Source of the DNA: Verrucomicrobiota bacterium
GTDB taxonomy: Bacteria; Verrucomicrobiota; Verrucomicrobiia; CAIQCK01
Direction: 5' to 3'
DNA: 64,000 nt
Assembly (NCBI GenBank): GCA_016235595.1
Contig: JACRJX010000040.1
Location: 248,001-312,000, forward strand
Shown here: piece by piece, positions 15,800 through 24,386 of the stretch
How positions within the stretch are numbered: position 1 is the stretch's first letter
How the letters are laid out: each line of letters starts with the position of its first letter
Program-made: the position numbers and the translations under genes
Notes under the pieces: model-generated
Database searches by the model: none
Told to the model about the DNA's origin: nothing
The model's input: only the letters and a program-made list of their open reading frames with translations

Positions 15800-17086
15800 A
15801 TGATGATCAGGCACATGATAGCATTGGCGCTGGCGCCGCTGATGGCGCTCGCACAGTCGGTTGAGATTACATCGGATCGCGCAAGCGCGGTTTACGCTTG
15901 CGGAGAGCCCGCGACTTTTTCCATCAGCGTGCTCGGCGCGGACAAGCAGCCGGTCAAATCCGGCCGCGTGAGCGTGACGATCAGCAACTTCGGAACCCAC
16001 GTCATCACCAATGCGACCTTTGATCTCGCGTTGGAAAATCCCGTGAAGATTGCCGGCGCTTTGCGCGAACCTGGTTTTCTCAAGTGCGTGGCCAATGCGA
16101 AGCTGGACAAGGACTGCAAAGGCATCTTCGGCGTGGCGTATGAGCCGGAGAAGATTGTTGCCGGTTCCGAGCGCCCGGCAGATTTTGACGCCTTCTGGAA
16201 TGCTGCCGTCAGGAAACTCTATGCCGAAGTGCCTCCCGATGTCCGTGTTGAACGCGTCGCCAAATGGTGCAACGACAAGCACGAGTGCTTCAAGGTCAGC
16301 TTTGCGACCTTTGATCGCGTGCGCGTGTATGGATTCCTGAGCGTGCCCGTGGGAAAGGGGCCTTTCCCGGTGGAGGTCAATGTGCCAGGCGCGGGACCCG
16401 GCGTGGTGGGGCCGAATAGCGGCATGGCAGACCGCGGGTTTATCCATCTGGTGATGAATGTCCACCCGTTTGAACCTGCGGCAGACGCGGAGGCGCAGAA
16501 GAAATTGTATGAGGACCAGGACAAGCGGTTAAACGCGCAATACGGCACACCGCGCTACTGCCAGTCCGGCGCGGCCAAGCGCGAGACCTATTTCTATTAT
16601 CGCATCATCCTCGGCATCAACCGCGCGGTCAACTGGCTGGCGGCGCGTCCGGATGTGGACAAGACACGCTTCTGCTACGGTGGCACCAGCCAGGGCGGCG
16701 GGTTCGGCTTCATCCTGTGCGGCCTCAACAAGAACTTCACCAAGGGCACCATTCATGTGCCCGCCATGACCGACCTCCTTGGTTTCCAAAAGGGTCGTGA
16801 CTCCGGCTGGCCCAAGCTGATTGAGAACATGCGGGCCGAAGACAAGGAAAGTGCGCTCAAGGTTGCGCCTTATTTCGACGGCGCTCACTTTGCGGCCCGC
16901 ATCACCTGCCCCGTGCGTGTCTCGGTGGGTTTCATTGACGAGACCTGCCCGCCGGCGGCGGTTTATTCGGGCTACAACGCGGTGCGCGTCAAGGACAAGG
17001 ACATCGTGCATGGCATCGGCATGACGCACAGGGTTTTCCCGAAGATCTACGAGCAACTCGACCAGCAATGGTTGCGCGTGAAATAG
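15800..17086 (+). CDS. Exported CE7-type acetyl esterase (acetyl xylan esterase family)
   Basis: A 428-residue protein with a signal peptide (MMIRHMIALALAPLMALAQS), an N-terminal beta-sandwich-like domain of about 100 residues, and an alpha/beta hydrolase domain of the acetyl xylan esterase/cephalosporin deacetylase (CE7) type. The triad can be read: Ser in G-G-T-S-Q-G-G-G near 295, Asp in G-F-I-D-E-T-C-P-P near 379 and His in G-M-T-H-R-V-F-P near 410. It would remove acetyl groups from oligosaccharides in the periplasm or outside. GAAGGA precedes the ATG. The gene is 66 bases upstream of a sialidase-like gene, suggesting joint action on acetylated sugars. Confidence 0.88.
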   Translation: MMIRHMIALALAPLMALAQSVEITSDRASAVYACGEPATFSISVLGADKQPVKSGRVSVTISNFGTHVITNATFDLALENPVKIAGALREPGFLKCVANAKLDKDCKGIFGVAYEPEKIVAGSERPADFDAFWNAAVRKLYAEVPPDVRVERVAKWCNDKHECFKVSFATFDRVRVYGFLSVPVGKGPFPVEVNVPGAGPGVVGPNSGMADRGFIHLVMNVHPFEPAADAEAQKKLYEDQDKRLNAQYGTPRYCQSGAAKRETYFYYRIILGINRAVNWLAARPDVDKTRFCYGGTSQGGGFGFILCGLNKNFTKGTIHVPAMTDLLGFQKGRDSGWPKLIENMRAEDKESALKVAPYFDGAHFAARITCPVRVSVGFIDETCPPAAVYSGYNAVRVKDKDIVHGIGMTHRVFPKIYEQLDQQWLRVK

Positions 17087-17152
17087 GTCCGGTGGCGGGA
17101 TTCTGTTAGTTCGCGTGGTCCGCGTGGCTGTTTCCAAGTCAGGAACATCGTC

Positions 17153-18442
17153 ATGAATACTCGTCTTATCGCCGCACTCCTAAGCGCGGTCATACTCGCA
17201 CCGGCAATCGCTGCCGCGGTTCAAGATGAGGAGCAATTGAGGCCCATCAGGCCGCTGTCGCTGGAAGAAATTCGCGCGCGGAAAACCGTCGTGCCGGAAA
17301 CCAAACAGCCGCGCGGATGCTCAATTCCGACTATCGACATCTCGCATATCAAAGCGTTTCAGATCGAGGTGGACCGCGACCCGAAGCAGTATCTGGGCCA
17401 TACGACGACCGCAATGCTGGAAGACGGGAAGACCATTTTCCTCGTCTATCCGACCGGTCATGCGTCGGGGAAAATCATCCTGAAACGGTCGGACGACGGC
17501 GGCAAGACATGGTCGGACCGGTTGCCGACGCCGCAAAGCTGGAACAAGATTGACAACTGCCCGACGCTGTTCAGAACCGTTGACAAGGATGGGAAACGAC
17601 GGCTCGTTCTTCTGGCTGGCATGGCCGTCGTCAAGCGCGCGTATTCCGAAGACGACGGCAAGACATGGTCGGAGCTTGAACCGATTTCTGATTGGGGCGG
17701 AATCGTTGCGATGTCATCGCTCGTCCCGCTATCGGGACCGGGGCGTTACATGGCACTGTATCATGACTATTGCGGCATGGAGATGGGTATCATGGGCCCG
17801 TTCATGAGCGCACTCATGAAGCGCAGATACCGCTGCGGCGAGGACGGCGGCGTGAACGGGTTTATCCAGTTCAAGGTCTATACGAACGACGGCGGACTGA
17901 CTTGGTCGGCGCCGGAGATGATCAGTTTCAGCGACACAATCCATCTTTGCGAGCCGGGCGCGATCAAAAGCCCCGACGGCAGGCAGATCGCCGTCCTCTG
18001 GCGCGAAAACAGCCGCCGCCGCAACTCGTTCATTACGTTCTCCGACGACGAAGGCAGGAACTGGACCGCGCCGCGGGAACTACCCGCCGCGCTGACCGGC
18101 GACCGGCACACGGCCAAATATCTCCCCGACGGGCGGCTGTTTATCTCGTTCCGCGACATGGCATCTGACTCCCTTACCCGCGGCGACTGGATCGCCTGGG
18201 TCGGGCAATACAACGACCTTGTCAACGGGACCGAAGGCAGTCTTCGGATTCGTCTCATGGACAATGCGCCCGGGATCACCGGCGCCGTCTGGAGCGGCTG
18301 CGACTGCGCCTATCCCGGCGTTGAGATTCTGCCTGACGGAACGATTTTCTCCGTCACCTACGGCAAATGGGACTCGTCCGCGCCCAACTACATCATGGCT
18401 GTCCGGTTCAAGCTCAACGATCTGCTCAAGGCGTTCCGGTGA
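17153..18442 (+). CDS. Exported exo-alpha-sialidase-like beta-propeller protein
   Basis: A 429-residue protein with a signal peptide (MNTRLIAALLSAVILAPAIA). At least four Asp-box/BNR motifs are visible: S-D-D-G-G-K-T-W near 114, S-E-D-D-G-K-T-W near 166, T-N-D-G-G-L-T-W near 243 and S-D-D-E-G-R-N-W near 298, as in the six-bladed propellers of GH33 sialidases. Further support is S-F-R-D-M-A in the third quarter. The usual FRIP arginine motif is not evident, so true sialidase activity is uncertain; many Verrucomicrobia and Planctomycetes carry such proteins of unknown substrate. It is probably co-transcribed with the CE7 esterase. Confidence 0.82.
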   Translation: MNTRLIAALLSAVILAPAIAAAVQDEEQLRPIRPLSLEEIRARKTVVPETKQPRGCSIPTIDISHIKAFQIEVDRDPKQYLGHTTTAMLEDGKTIFLVYPTGHASGKIILKRSDDGGKTWSDRLPTPQSWNKIDNCPTLFRTVDKDGKRRLVLLAGMAVVKRAYSEDDGKTWSELEPISDWGGIVAMSSLVPLSGPGRYMALYHDYCGMEMGIMGPFMSALMKRRYRCGEDGGVNGFIQFKVYTNDGGLTWSAPEMISFSDTIHLCEPGAIKSPDGRQIAVLWRENSRRRNSFITFSDDEGRNWTAPRELPAALTGDRHTAKYLPDGRLFISFRDMASDSLTRGDWIAWVGQYNDLVNGTEGSLRIRLMDNAPGITGAVWSGCDCAYPGVEILPDGTIFSVTYGKWDSSAPNYIMAVRFKLNDLLKAFR

Positions 18443-18599
18443 TCCGTCGGAGTTCGATCCATCAAGCCGGTAGTTGGGGCCTTATCTGCATCCCGCGAGA
18501 GAACATCTGGCCGCTCTCGACGGGGTAAGGACCACGGCGCTGCAAAACGGATATCCCGATCTATTCCGCAACAGGATTGGGATCCAATTTCTCGACAGC

Positions 18600-18632
18600 A
18601 AAACGGCCGCGCTCTTGCGAACGCGGCCGTTT
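18600..18632 (-). terminator. Hairpin terminator after metK
   Basis: Perfect 11-bp stem (18601-18611 with 18622-18632, AAACGGCCGCG arms) and a 10-base loop, 24 bases beyond the metK stop on the minus strand, followed by a short T-run (TTTTGC). It marks the end of the LPS/PTS/metK unit. Because the stem is symmetric it could also stop transcripts arriving from the sialidase-like gene. Confidence 0.55.
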
Positions 18633-18656
18633 CTCAACAGAGGTTGATGCCGGGAA

Positions 18657-19844
18657 TTACTTGGCGGCTTTCTTGAGCGCCTCGGCCTTGTCGGTGCGCT
18701 CCCATGTGAGCGCGTCGAGGTCGTCAATCTTGCCGAAGTGACCGTAATTGGTCGTCTTGCGGTAAATGGGCCGCAGCAGGTTGAGCTGTTTGATGATGTT
18801 GGCGGGCTTGAAGCTGAACACTTCCTGCACCGCTTTCTCGATCTTCTCGTCGGCAACCTTGCCGGTGCCGAAGGTGTGGACCATGACGCTGACGGGCTCG
18901 GGATGGCCGATGGCGTAGGCGAACTGGATTTCGCAATGGTCGGCCAGGCCCGCGGCGACGATGTTCTTGGCGACGTAGCGGCCCATGTAGGCGGCGCTGC
19001 GGTCCACTTTGCTGGGGTCCTTGCCCGAGAACGCGCCGCCACCGTGACGGCCCATGCCGCCGTAGGTGTCCACGATGATCTTGCGGCCGGTGAGGCCGCT
19101 GTCGCCTTCGGGACCGCCGACGACGAACCGGCCGGTGTGGTTGATCAGGTAGCGGGTCTTCTTGTCGAGCAGTTTGGCCGGGAGGGTCTTCTTGATGATC
19201 TGCTCGATGACGACTTTCTCGATCTCGGCGTGTTTGACGGCCGCGTCGTGCTGGTTGGAGATGACGACGGTGTCCACGCGGACGGGCTTCAGGCCCTCGT
19301 ATTCGACGCTGACCTGGGTCTTGCCGTCGGGCCGGAGCCACTTGATGGCGCCGCTGCGGCGCGCTTCGCGCAACGCCTTGCCGAGGTTGTGGGCATACAT
19401 GATGGGCGCCGGCATCAGTTCCGGCGTCTCGGTGCAGGCGTAGCCAAACATGAGGCCCTGGTCGCCCGCGCCCTGCTCGGCGGTGCCTTTGCCTTCGGCG
19501 GCGCGGTCATCCACGCCCTGGGCAATGTCGGGGCTTTGCTTGATGAGTGCGCAGGTGACGAAGCAATCCTCGTCGTTGAAAACGGTGCTGACGTCCTTGG
19601 TGTAGCCGATCTCGCGGACGGCCTCGCGGACGATCTTGACGTAGTCGAGGTGTGCCTTGGTGGTGATTTCGCCGGCGAGGACGACGAGGTTGGATTTCGC
19701 CAACGTCTCGCAGGCGACGCGGCTCCTGGGGTCCTGCGCGAGGCAGGCGTCCAGAACGTAATCGCTGATCGTATCGCACACCTTGTCGGGGTGACCTTCG
19801 GTGACCGACTCTGAACTGAAAATATAACGACGACTCAAGTGCAT
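18657..19844 (-). CDS. metK: S-adenosylmethionine synthase MetK
   Basis: A 395-residue enzyme making SAM from methionine and ATP. Diagnostic segments are S-E-S-V-T-E-G-H-P-D-K-V-C-D (N terminus), G-A-G-D-Q-G-L-M-F-G-Y-A, G-R-F-V-V-G-G-P-E-G-D-S-G-L-T-G-R-K, and G-G-G-A-F-S-G-K-D-P-S-K-V-D-R-S-A-A-Y. The ending is alanine- and lysine-rich. It starts 26 bases after the nucleotidyltransferase stop and is therefore taken as the last gene of the long operon. No SAM riboswitch fits in this gap. Confidence 0.97.
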   Translation of the reverse strand: MHLSRRYIFSSESVTEGHPDKVCDTISDYVLDACLAQDPRSRVACETLAKSNLVVLAGEITTKAHLDYVKIVREAVREIGYTKDVSTVFNDEDCFVTCALIKQSPDIAQGVDDRAAEGKGTAEQGAGDQGLMFGYACTETPELMPAPIMYAHNLGKALREARRSGAIKWLRPDGKTQVSVEYEGLKPVRVDTVVISNQHDAAVKHAEIEKVVIEQIIKKTLPAKLLDKKTRYLINHTGRFVVGGPEGDSGLTGRKIIVDTYGGMGRHGGGAFSGKDPSKVDRSAAYMGRYVAKNIVAAGLADHCEIQFAYAIGHPEPVSVMVHTFGTGKVADEKIEKAVQEVFSFKPANIIKQLNLLRPIYRKTTNYGHFGKIDDLDALTWERTDKAEALKKAAK

Positions 19845-19870
19845 ATCTGTTTTTTATCCTTTTTTCGGTG

Positions 19871-20629
19871 CTACTTTCGCGCGAATTCCCGATTGGCCTG
19901 CTCCAACGTCTCCTTGGAGCCAATGTCCAGCCAACGCCCGCGAATCTGATACGTATAGACCGGCGCTTGTTTGTAGAGCCAGCCAATATATCGGCCCGGC
20001 TGGTCAGGGTTATTCCCCTCCGCCAGGTAACGAGCCACCAGTTTAATGGTATTTCGCGGAAAATAGTAAAGACAAATTGCGGCCACGGTGCTGTTGGCAG
20101 TCGGGTCCTTCTCAACGAACAACACCACCCGGCCGTCCGGCGCCATCTGGATGTTGCAATACTTCTTGCGCACCTCTTCGAGGTTGCCCACGTCGTACGT
20201 GACGACCGTCGGGCGGCCCTGGGCGGCGTTGCGTTGGGCCGCTGCCAGGAAACCGTCGGCGCCCTCCTCGAAGAGGTTGTCGCCGGCCACGACGATGAGG
20301 TCATCGTCGAGCTTGGTTTCGTTGATGACGAGGTTGATGTCGCCAATGGCACCGAGTTTGTCGGCGTCGGATGTCGTGTGGTCGCAGATGGCTGTGATGC
20401 GCGCGCCGGGGTGCCGGCTCGCGTAATCACGGCCCCACTGCGCGAAGTCGGCGGCGAATTTGTTGTTCGTGACGACGTAAATCTGGTCGAGGCCCGGCTT
20501 GCCGACGAACTTGTCAAGCAGGTGCTCGATCATGGGTTTGCCCGCCACATCCAGCAGCGGTTTCGCCTTGTTCAAAGTCAACGGGTAGAGCCGCGTGGCA
20601 TAACCAGCGGCCAGAATGAGGAGTTTCAT
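19871..20629 (-). CDS. Sugar nucleotidyltransferase (NTP_transferase family)
   Basis: A 252-residue protein starting MKLLILAAGYATRLYPLTLN, then K-A-K-P-L-L-D-V-A-G-K-P, the glycine-rich nucleotide loop and signature lysine of RmlA/GlmU-type pyrophosphorylases. V-V-A-G-D-N-L-F carries the metal-binding Asp. There is no C-terminal left-handed helix domain. It makes an NDP-sugar in the cytoplasm, but the sugar is not readable; given the LPS neighbours, a hexose or heptose for the core is plausible. The ATG overlaps the ptsI stop by four bases. Confidence 0.88.
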   Translation of the reverse strand: MKLLILAAGYATRLYPLTLNKAKPLLDVAGKPMIEHLLDKFVGKPGLDQIYVVTNNKFAADFAQWGRDYASRHPGARITAICDHTTSDADKLGAIGDINLVINETKLDDDLIVVAGDNLFEEGADGFLAAAQRNAAQGRPTVVTYDVGNLEEVRKKYCNIQMAPDGRVVLFVEKDPTANSTVAAICLYYFPRNTIKLVARYLAEGNNPDQPGRYIGWLYKQAPVYTYQIRGRWLDIGSKETLEQANREFARK

Positions 20630-22422
20630 GGTTTCGATTTGCCCGGCTTGACCAATTCCATAAGGTCCGGCGCGATGGATCGGGCAAAGGTTTCCAACTG
20701 GATCGCTATGTCGCCCGTCGCGCCGCAACGCAACGCCTGTTCCGCCAGCGCTTGCGCGTCCGCCATGTTCATGTTGCGAATGATGTATTTCACCGCCGGC
20801 AACGCCACGGCGCTCACGCTCAGCTCGGTCACGCCCAAACCCAGCACGAGCGGCACCATGACGGGATCGCCGGCCATCTCGCCGCACACGCCCACCCAGA
20901 TATTCTTCGCGCGCGCGGCCGCCACGACGTTCTTGATGAGGCGCAGGATCGCGGGGTGCGTCGGCGCGTAAAGGTGCGCGACGCGCTCGTTGCCGCGATC
21001 CACTGCGATGCTGTATTGGATGAGATCGTTGGTGCCGATGGAGAAGAACGATGTGTGCTCGGCCAGCACGTCCGCGATCATCGCCGCGCCCGGCACCTCG
21101 ATCATCAGGCCCACCTCCAACTGCTCGCTGAAGGGTTTCCCCTCGCGCCGCAACTCTTCGCGGCAAACGTTGAGCAATTCATTCGCGCGCTTGACCTCCT
21201 GGAGGTCGCTGATCATCGGGTACATCATCTTGATGTTGCCCTCGACGCTGGCACGAAGAATGGCGCGCAGTTGCGTCTTGAACATGTCGGGCTGATCCAG
21301 GCAGAAGCGCACACCGCGCCACCCCAGGAACGGGTTGGCCTCGCGCGTGTGCTCCCCGGCCACGAGCATCTTGTCTCCGCCGACATCGAGCGTGCGGATG
21401 ATCACCTCATGCGGCTTCATGGCGCGGGCGACGTTGGAATACGAGGTAAACTGCTCGTCCTCGGTCGGAAGCGTCTGACGGTTCAGGAACAGATATTCGG
21501 TGCGGTAAAGGCCCACGCCTTGCGCGCCATGCTCGACGGCGGTCTTAACCTCCTCTTCAAGCTCGATGTTTGCACCGAGGCGGATCACACAGCCGTCCCG
21601 CGTGCGAGCCGGCTCCAGGCGAAGCTGCCCCAGCCGCTCCTCGATGCTATGCCAGCGAATCTCAATCTGGCCGTATTCGAAAAGCGTTTGTTCGGTCGGA
21701 TTGACGATGAGCAGCCCGCTGTAACCATCCAGCAGCGCCTCCTGTCCACTGGCGATCTCCCGGCCAAATTCGTGAAGGCCCACGACTGCGGGAATGCCCT
21801 GTGAGCGCGCGAGAATGGCCGTGTGCGAGGTGCGGCTGCCCATCTCGGCCGCAAATCCAAGCACCTTGCTGCGATCCATCAGCGCCGTGTCCGACGGCGA
21901 AAAATCCTGCGCCAACACGATGCGCGGTCCCGGCAACCGCTGCAGTTCATCGTGTTCGGCGCCCACGAGGTTGCGGAGGATGCGGCGGCCGACATCCCGC
22001 ATGTCGGCGGCGCGCTCTCGCATGAAGGTATCCTCCACCTTGGAGAGCGCCTGGACATACTGGTCGCTGACTTCCTGCACGATGAACTCAACGTTCAGCT
22101 TCTCGCTCTTCAGGCGCTTGAACACCTGCTCCATCAGCATCGGGTCATCGAGGACCAGCAGGTGCGCGTCGAAAATGCCGGGCTTGTCGTTGCCCATTTC
22201 CCTGCCGATATGCTGGGGGATATCGATAAGTTGCTGGCGCGTCTTGATGACGGCCTGTTCCAACCGGGCAAACTCGCCAGCAAGATCTTCGTCCCTGATC
22301 GACCGTTTCTCGACCGCCACCTCCTCGGGCCGATAGACATAGAGATGCCCTCGCACCACGCCGGGGGAAACGGCAATGCCGCGATAAATCGATTCTTTCT
22401 TGGACGACTCGGGGTCGCTCAT
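20626..22422 (-). CDS. ptsI: Phosphoenolpyruvate-protein phosphotransferase (PTS enzyme I)
   Basis: A 598-residue EI that transfers phosphate from PEP to HPr. The active His is H200 in GSRTSHTAILARS, preceded by the linker L-A-Q-D-F-S-P-S-D-T-A. The C-terminal PEP-binding domain has G-V-G-L-Y-R-T-E-Y-L-F and the catalytic Cys in V-C-G-E-M-A-G-D-P. A five-codon longer start (MRRNR) is possible; MSDPES is preferred. It lies between ptsH (61 bases upstream) and the nucleotidyltransferase gene. No EII sugar permease is present in the window, so a regulatory role is likely. Confidence 0.95.
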   Translation of the reverse strand: MSDPESSKKESIYRGIAVSPGVVRGHLYVYRPEEVAVEKRSIRDEDLAGEFARLEQAVIKTRQQLIDIPQHIGREMGNDKPGIFDAHLLVLDDPMLMEQVFKRLKSEKLNVEFIVQEVSDQYVQALSKVEDTFMRERAADMRDVGRRILRNLVGAEHDELQRLPGPRIVLAQDFSPSDTALMDRSKVLGFAAEMGSRTSHTAILARSQGIPAVVGLHEFGREIASGQEALLDGYSGLLIVNPTEQTLFEYGQIEIRWHSIEERLGQLRLEPARTRDGCVIRLGANIELEEEVKTAVEHGAQGVGLYRTEYLFLNRQTLPTEDEQFTSYSNVARAMKPHEVIIRTLDVGGDKMLVAGEHTREANPFLGWRGVRFCLDQPDMFKTQLRAILRASVEGNIKMMYPMISDLQEVKRANELLNVCREELRREGKPFSEQLEVGLMIEVPGAAMIADVLAEHTSFFSIGTNDLIQYSIAVDRGNERVAHLYAPTHPAILRLIKNVVAAARAKNIWVGVCGEMAGDPVMVPLVLGLGVTELSVSAVALPAVKYIIRNMNMADAQALAEQALRCGATGDIAIQLETFARSIAPDLMELVKPGKSKP

Positions 22423-22483
22423 CCTGTTCCGTCGCACGCAGCAACCCGGACACCGTCAGTCACAAGGTGCTCCGGGTCCACCG

Positions 22484-22789
22484 CTAGTCTTCGTTAAACT
22501 TGTCTTCAAACAACTTCGCCAGCTCAGCCAACGCCTTCTCCGCGTCCTGTCCCTGCGCCGTCAGGGTGAGCTTCGTGCCCTGCCCTGCCGCCAGCATCAG
22601 CAGCCCGATGATGGACTTGCCGTTGACGGCCTCGCCTTCCTTTTCGATGCCGATCTCGGATTCGAACTTCGCTGCTGTTTTGACAAATAGCGCTGCTGGC
22701 CGGGCGTGGATGCCCTGCTTGTTCGTAACCGCTACATCTCGAGTCAACGGGCGATGATGTTCATCTTCGCCGCTCGGCGATGGTTTCAT
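22484..22789 (-). CDS. ptsH: Phosphocarrier protein HPr
   Basis: A 101-residue HPr with the EI-phosphorylated His at 28 in K-Q-G-I-H-A-R-P-A and the HprK target Ser at 59 in G-K-S-I-I-G-L-L-M-L. Relative to the usual 85-88 residues it has about 13 extra polar residues at the N terminus (MKPSPSGEDEHHR), which could also mean that translation starts later; no later ATG is available, so the long form is kept. The ATG overlaps the hprK stop by four bases, and presence of Ser59 fits with HprK next door. Confidence 0.93.
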   Translation of the reverse strand: MKPSPSGEDEHHRPLTRDVAVTNKQGIHARPAALFVKTAAKFESEIGIEKEGEAVNGKSIIGLLMLAAGQGTKLTLTAQGQDAEKALAELAKLFEDKFNED

Positions 22790-23748
22790 CCTTTAGCCTC
22801 GCTGCGCATTTTCTCAATCAAACGGTCGTTAAACTCTTTCGCGGTGTTGTGCCCCATCGCTTTTAACTTCTGATGCAACGCCGCAACTTCAACCAGCCGC
22901 CCCAAGTCACGGCCTGGGCTGACCGGTATCCGAACGTGCGGCACAGTAATGCCCAGTATCTCCAGAAAATCCTGTTCCATGCCGACGCGTTCAACATCCT
23001 CTATTTTTCTCGCGTCCTGCAATGTGACCACAAGATCAACCCGCTTCTCGGTTCGAATGGCGCCAACGCCAAATACGCGACCGACGTCTATCAGACCCAG
23101 GCCGCGCACTTCCATGAGATACCGCGTTTCTTCCGGACTGCTGGCCATTAACTCCCGGCCGTCCAGCACATACATGCGCGTGACATCGTCGCTCACCAGG
23201 CTGTAACCGCGCTCCAGCAGCGCCAATGCACACTCGCTCTTGCCTACACCGCTCTCGCCTTTGATTAACACGCCGATTCCAAGAATGTCAACCATCGTGC
23301 CATGTTCAGTCACCTTGGGCGCGAAGTCCATGTCCAGCATCAGCGTCGCCGAGTTGGTCAGCCGCCCTGTCAACAAAGGCGAACGAAACAGTGGCACCCG
23401 GAATCTGTCCGCCTCCTCCAGGAACTCACGCGTCGGAAGAATGTTCCGCGAGAACACCACACACGGCACACGTCGCCGGAAAAAATCCCGTATGCGACCC
23501 CGCCGCTCCTCGGACGAAAGCGACCGCAAGTAGGCTTTCTCGGCATTTCCCAGCACCTGCACGCGCCCCCATGCGAAATGGCGAAAAAAACCCGCCAAGG
23601 CCAACCCAGGCCGGTTGACCGTGGCCTCACGGATCTTGCGATCGAGTCCCGCTTCGCCGGCTTCCAGTTTCAATCCCAGTTGCCGGCCGTGGGCGGTATA
23701 AAACTCTTCCGCCGTAATCGCCTTGATGGTCGTCGGTTTCGGTCCCAT
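22786..23748 (-). CDS. hprK: HPr kinase/phosphorylase HprK
   Basis: A 320-residue bifunctional enzyme that phosphorylates and dephosphorylates HPr on its regulatory Ser. Walker A is G-E-S-G-V-G-K-S at 164-171, and the HprK signature E-V-R-G-L-G-L-I-D-V is at about 212-221. The N-terminal domain ends in the T-N-S-A-T-L-M-L-D region. The start MGPKPTTIK is chosen because the longer frame would overlap hpf by 20 bases. It sits 7 bases after hpf, an arrangement seen near rpoN in proteobacteria. It probably couples carbon or energy status to a target that the window does not show. Confidence 0.95.
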   Translation of the reverse strand: MGPKPTTIKAITAEEFYTAHGRQLGLKLEAGEAGLDRKIREATVNRPGLALAGFFRHFAWGRVQVLGNAEKAYLRSLSSEERRGRIRDFFRRRVPCVVFSRNILPTREFLEEADRFRVPLFRSPLLTGRLTNSATLMLDMDFAPKVTEHGTMVDILGIGVLIKGESGVGKSECALALLERGYSLVSDDVTRMYVLDGRELMASSPEETRYLMEVRGLGLIDVGRVFGVGAIRTEKRVDLVVTLQDARKIEDVERVGMEQDFLEILGITVPHVRIPVSPGRDLGRLVEVAALHQKLKAMGHNTAKEFNDRLIEKMRSEAKG

Positions 23749-23755
23749 TTGCCGC

Positions 23756-24343
23756 TTACGCCATATGTGGGTCAATCAACCCAAAATCGCCATTCTTGCG
23801 CCGATACAGAACGTTCAGGCGTTGGTTCTCCGCGTTTTGAAACACCAGAAACACCTTCGGTGACAACTCCAATTGCAGTACGGCTTCGTCCACAAACATC
23901 GGTTTGACAGTGAACTGCTCGGTCCTGACGACATGATGCGTGATCTCAGCCGTTTCGTCTTCAGTACCCGCGGTTTCGATGACCTGCATCGGAACAAGCC
24001 TTGCTTCGCCGCGCCGCGGTTGATGACGCTGAATCTTGGTCTTCGCCTTCCTCAACTGCCGCGTCAGTTTGTCAACGACCGCGTCAATCGACGCATACAT
24101 GTCCTCGCTGACTTCCCTCGCTTCGATCGTGATGTGGTTGTTGCAGTGCAAAATCACTTCGGCCATATGACGATATTTTTCCACGTCTAGGATCACCTGC
24201 GCATTCAGGATGCGTGGAAAATCGATGCCGATATGACTGATCTTCTTGCGCGCGTACTCCTTGATCGCTTCGGTCACGCTCACGTGCCGGCCAGTCACCG
24301 AGATTTCAGGCTCCGCATGCGTATGGCTGTGGGTTTGTGACAT
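23756..24343 (-). CDS. hpf: Ribosome hibernation promoting factor, long form
   Basis: A 195-residue HPF. Residues 10-110 form the ribosome-binding domain (E-I-S-V-T-G-R-H-V-S-V-T-E-A-I-K-E-Y, then the K-T-K-I-Q-R-H end). Residues from about 135 form the C-terminal dimerisation domain (V-V-R-T-E-Q-F-T-V-K-P-M, then L-E-L-S-P-K-V-F-L-V-F-Q-N-A). Long HPFs pair 70S ribosomes into 100S dimers in resting cells. A GGAG 8 bases before MSQTHSHTH fixes this start; the His-rich first residues are unusual but short. It lies between lptB and hprK. Confidence 0.92.
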   Translation of the reverse strand: MSQTHSHTHAEPEISVTGRHVSVTEAIKEYARKKISHIGIDFPRILNAQVILDVEKYRHMAEVILHCNNHITIEAREVSEDMYASIDAVVDKLTRQLRKAKTKIQRHQPRRGEARLVPMQVIETAGTEDETAEITHHVVRTEQFTVKPMFVDEAVLQLELSPKVFLVFQNAENQRLNVLYRRKNGDFGLIDPHMA

Positions 24344-24386
24344 GATGTTGTCTCCTTCGGTTGGTTGGTTCGAACTGTGAACTTGG

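Noticed and set aside
19845..19870. SAM riboswitch before metK
   Set aside because: The 26-base gap is too short for any known SAM riboswitch class.
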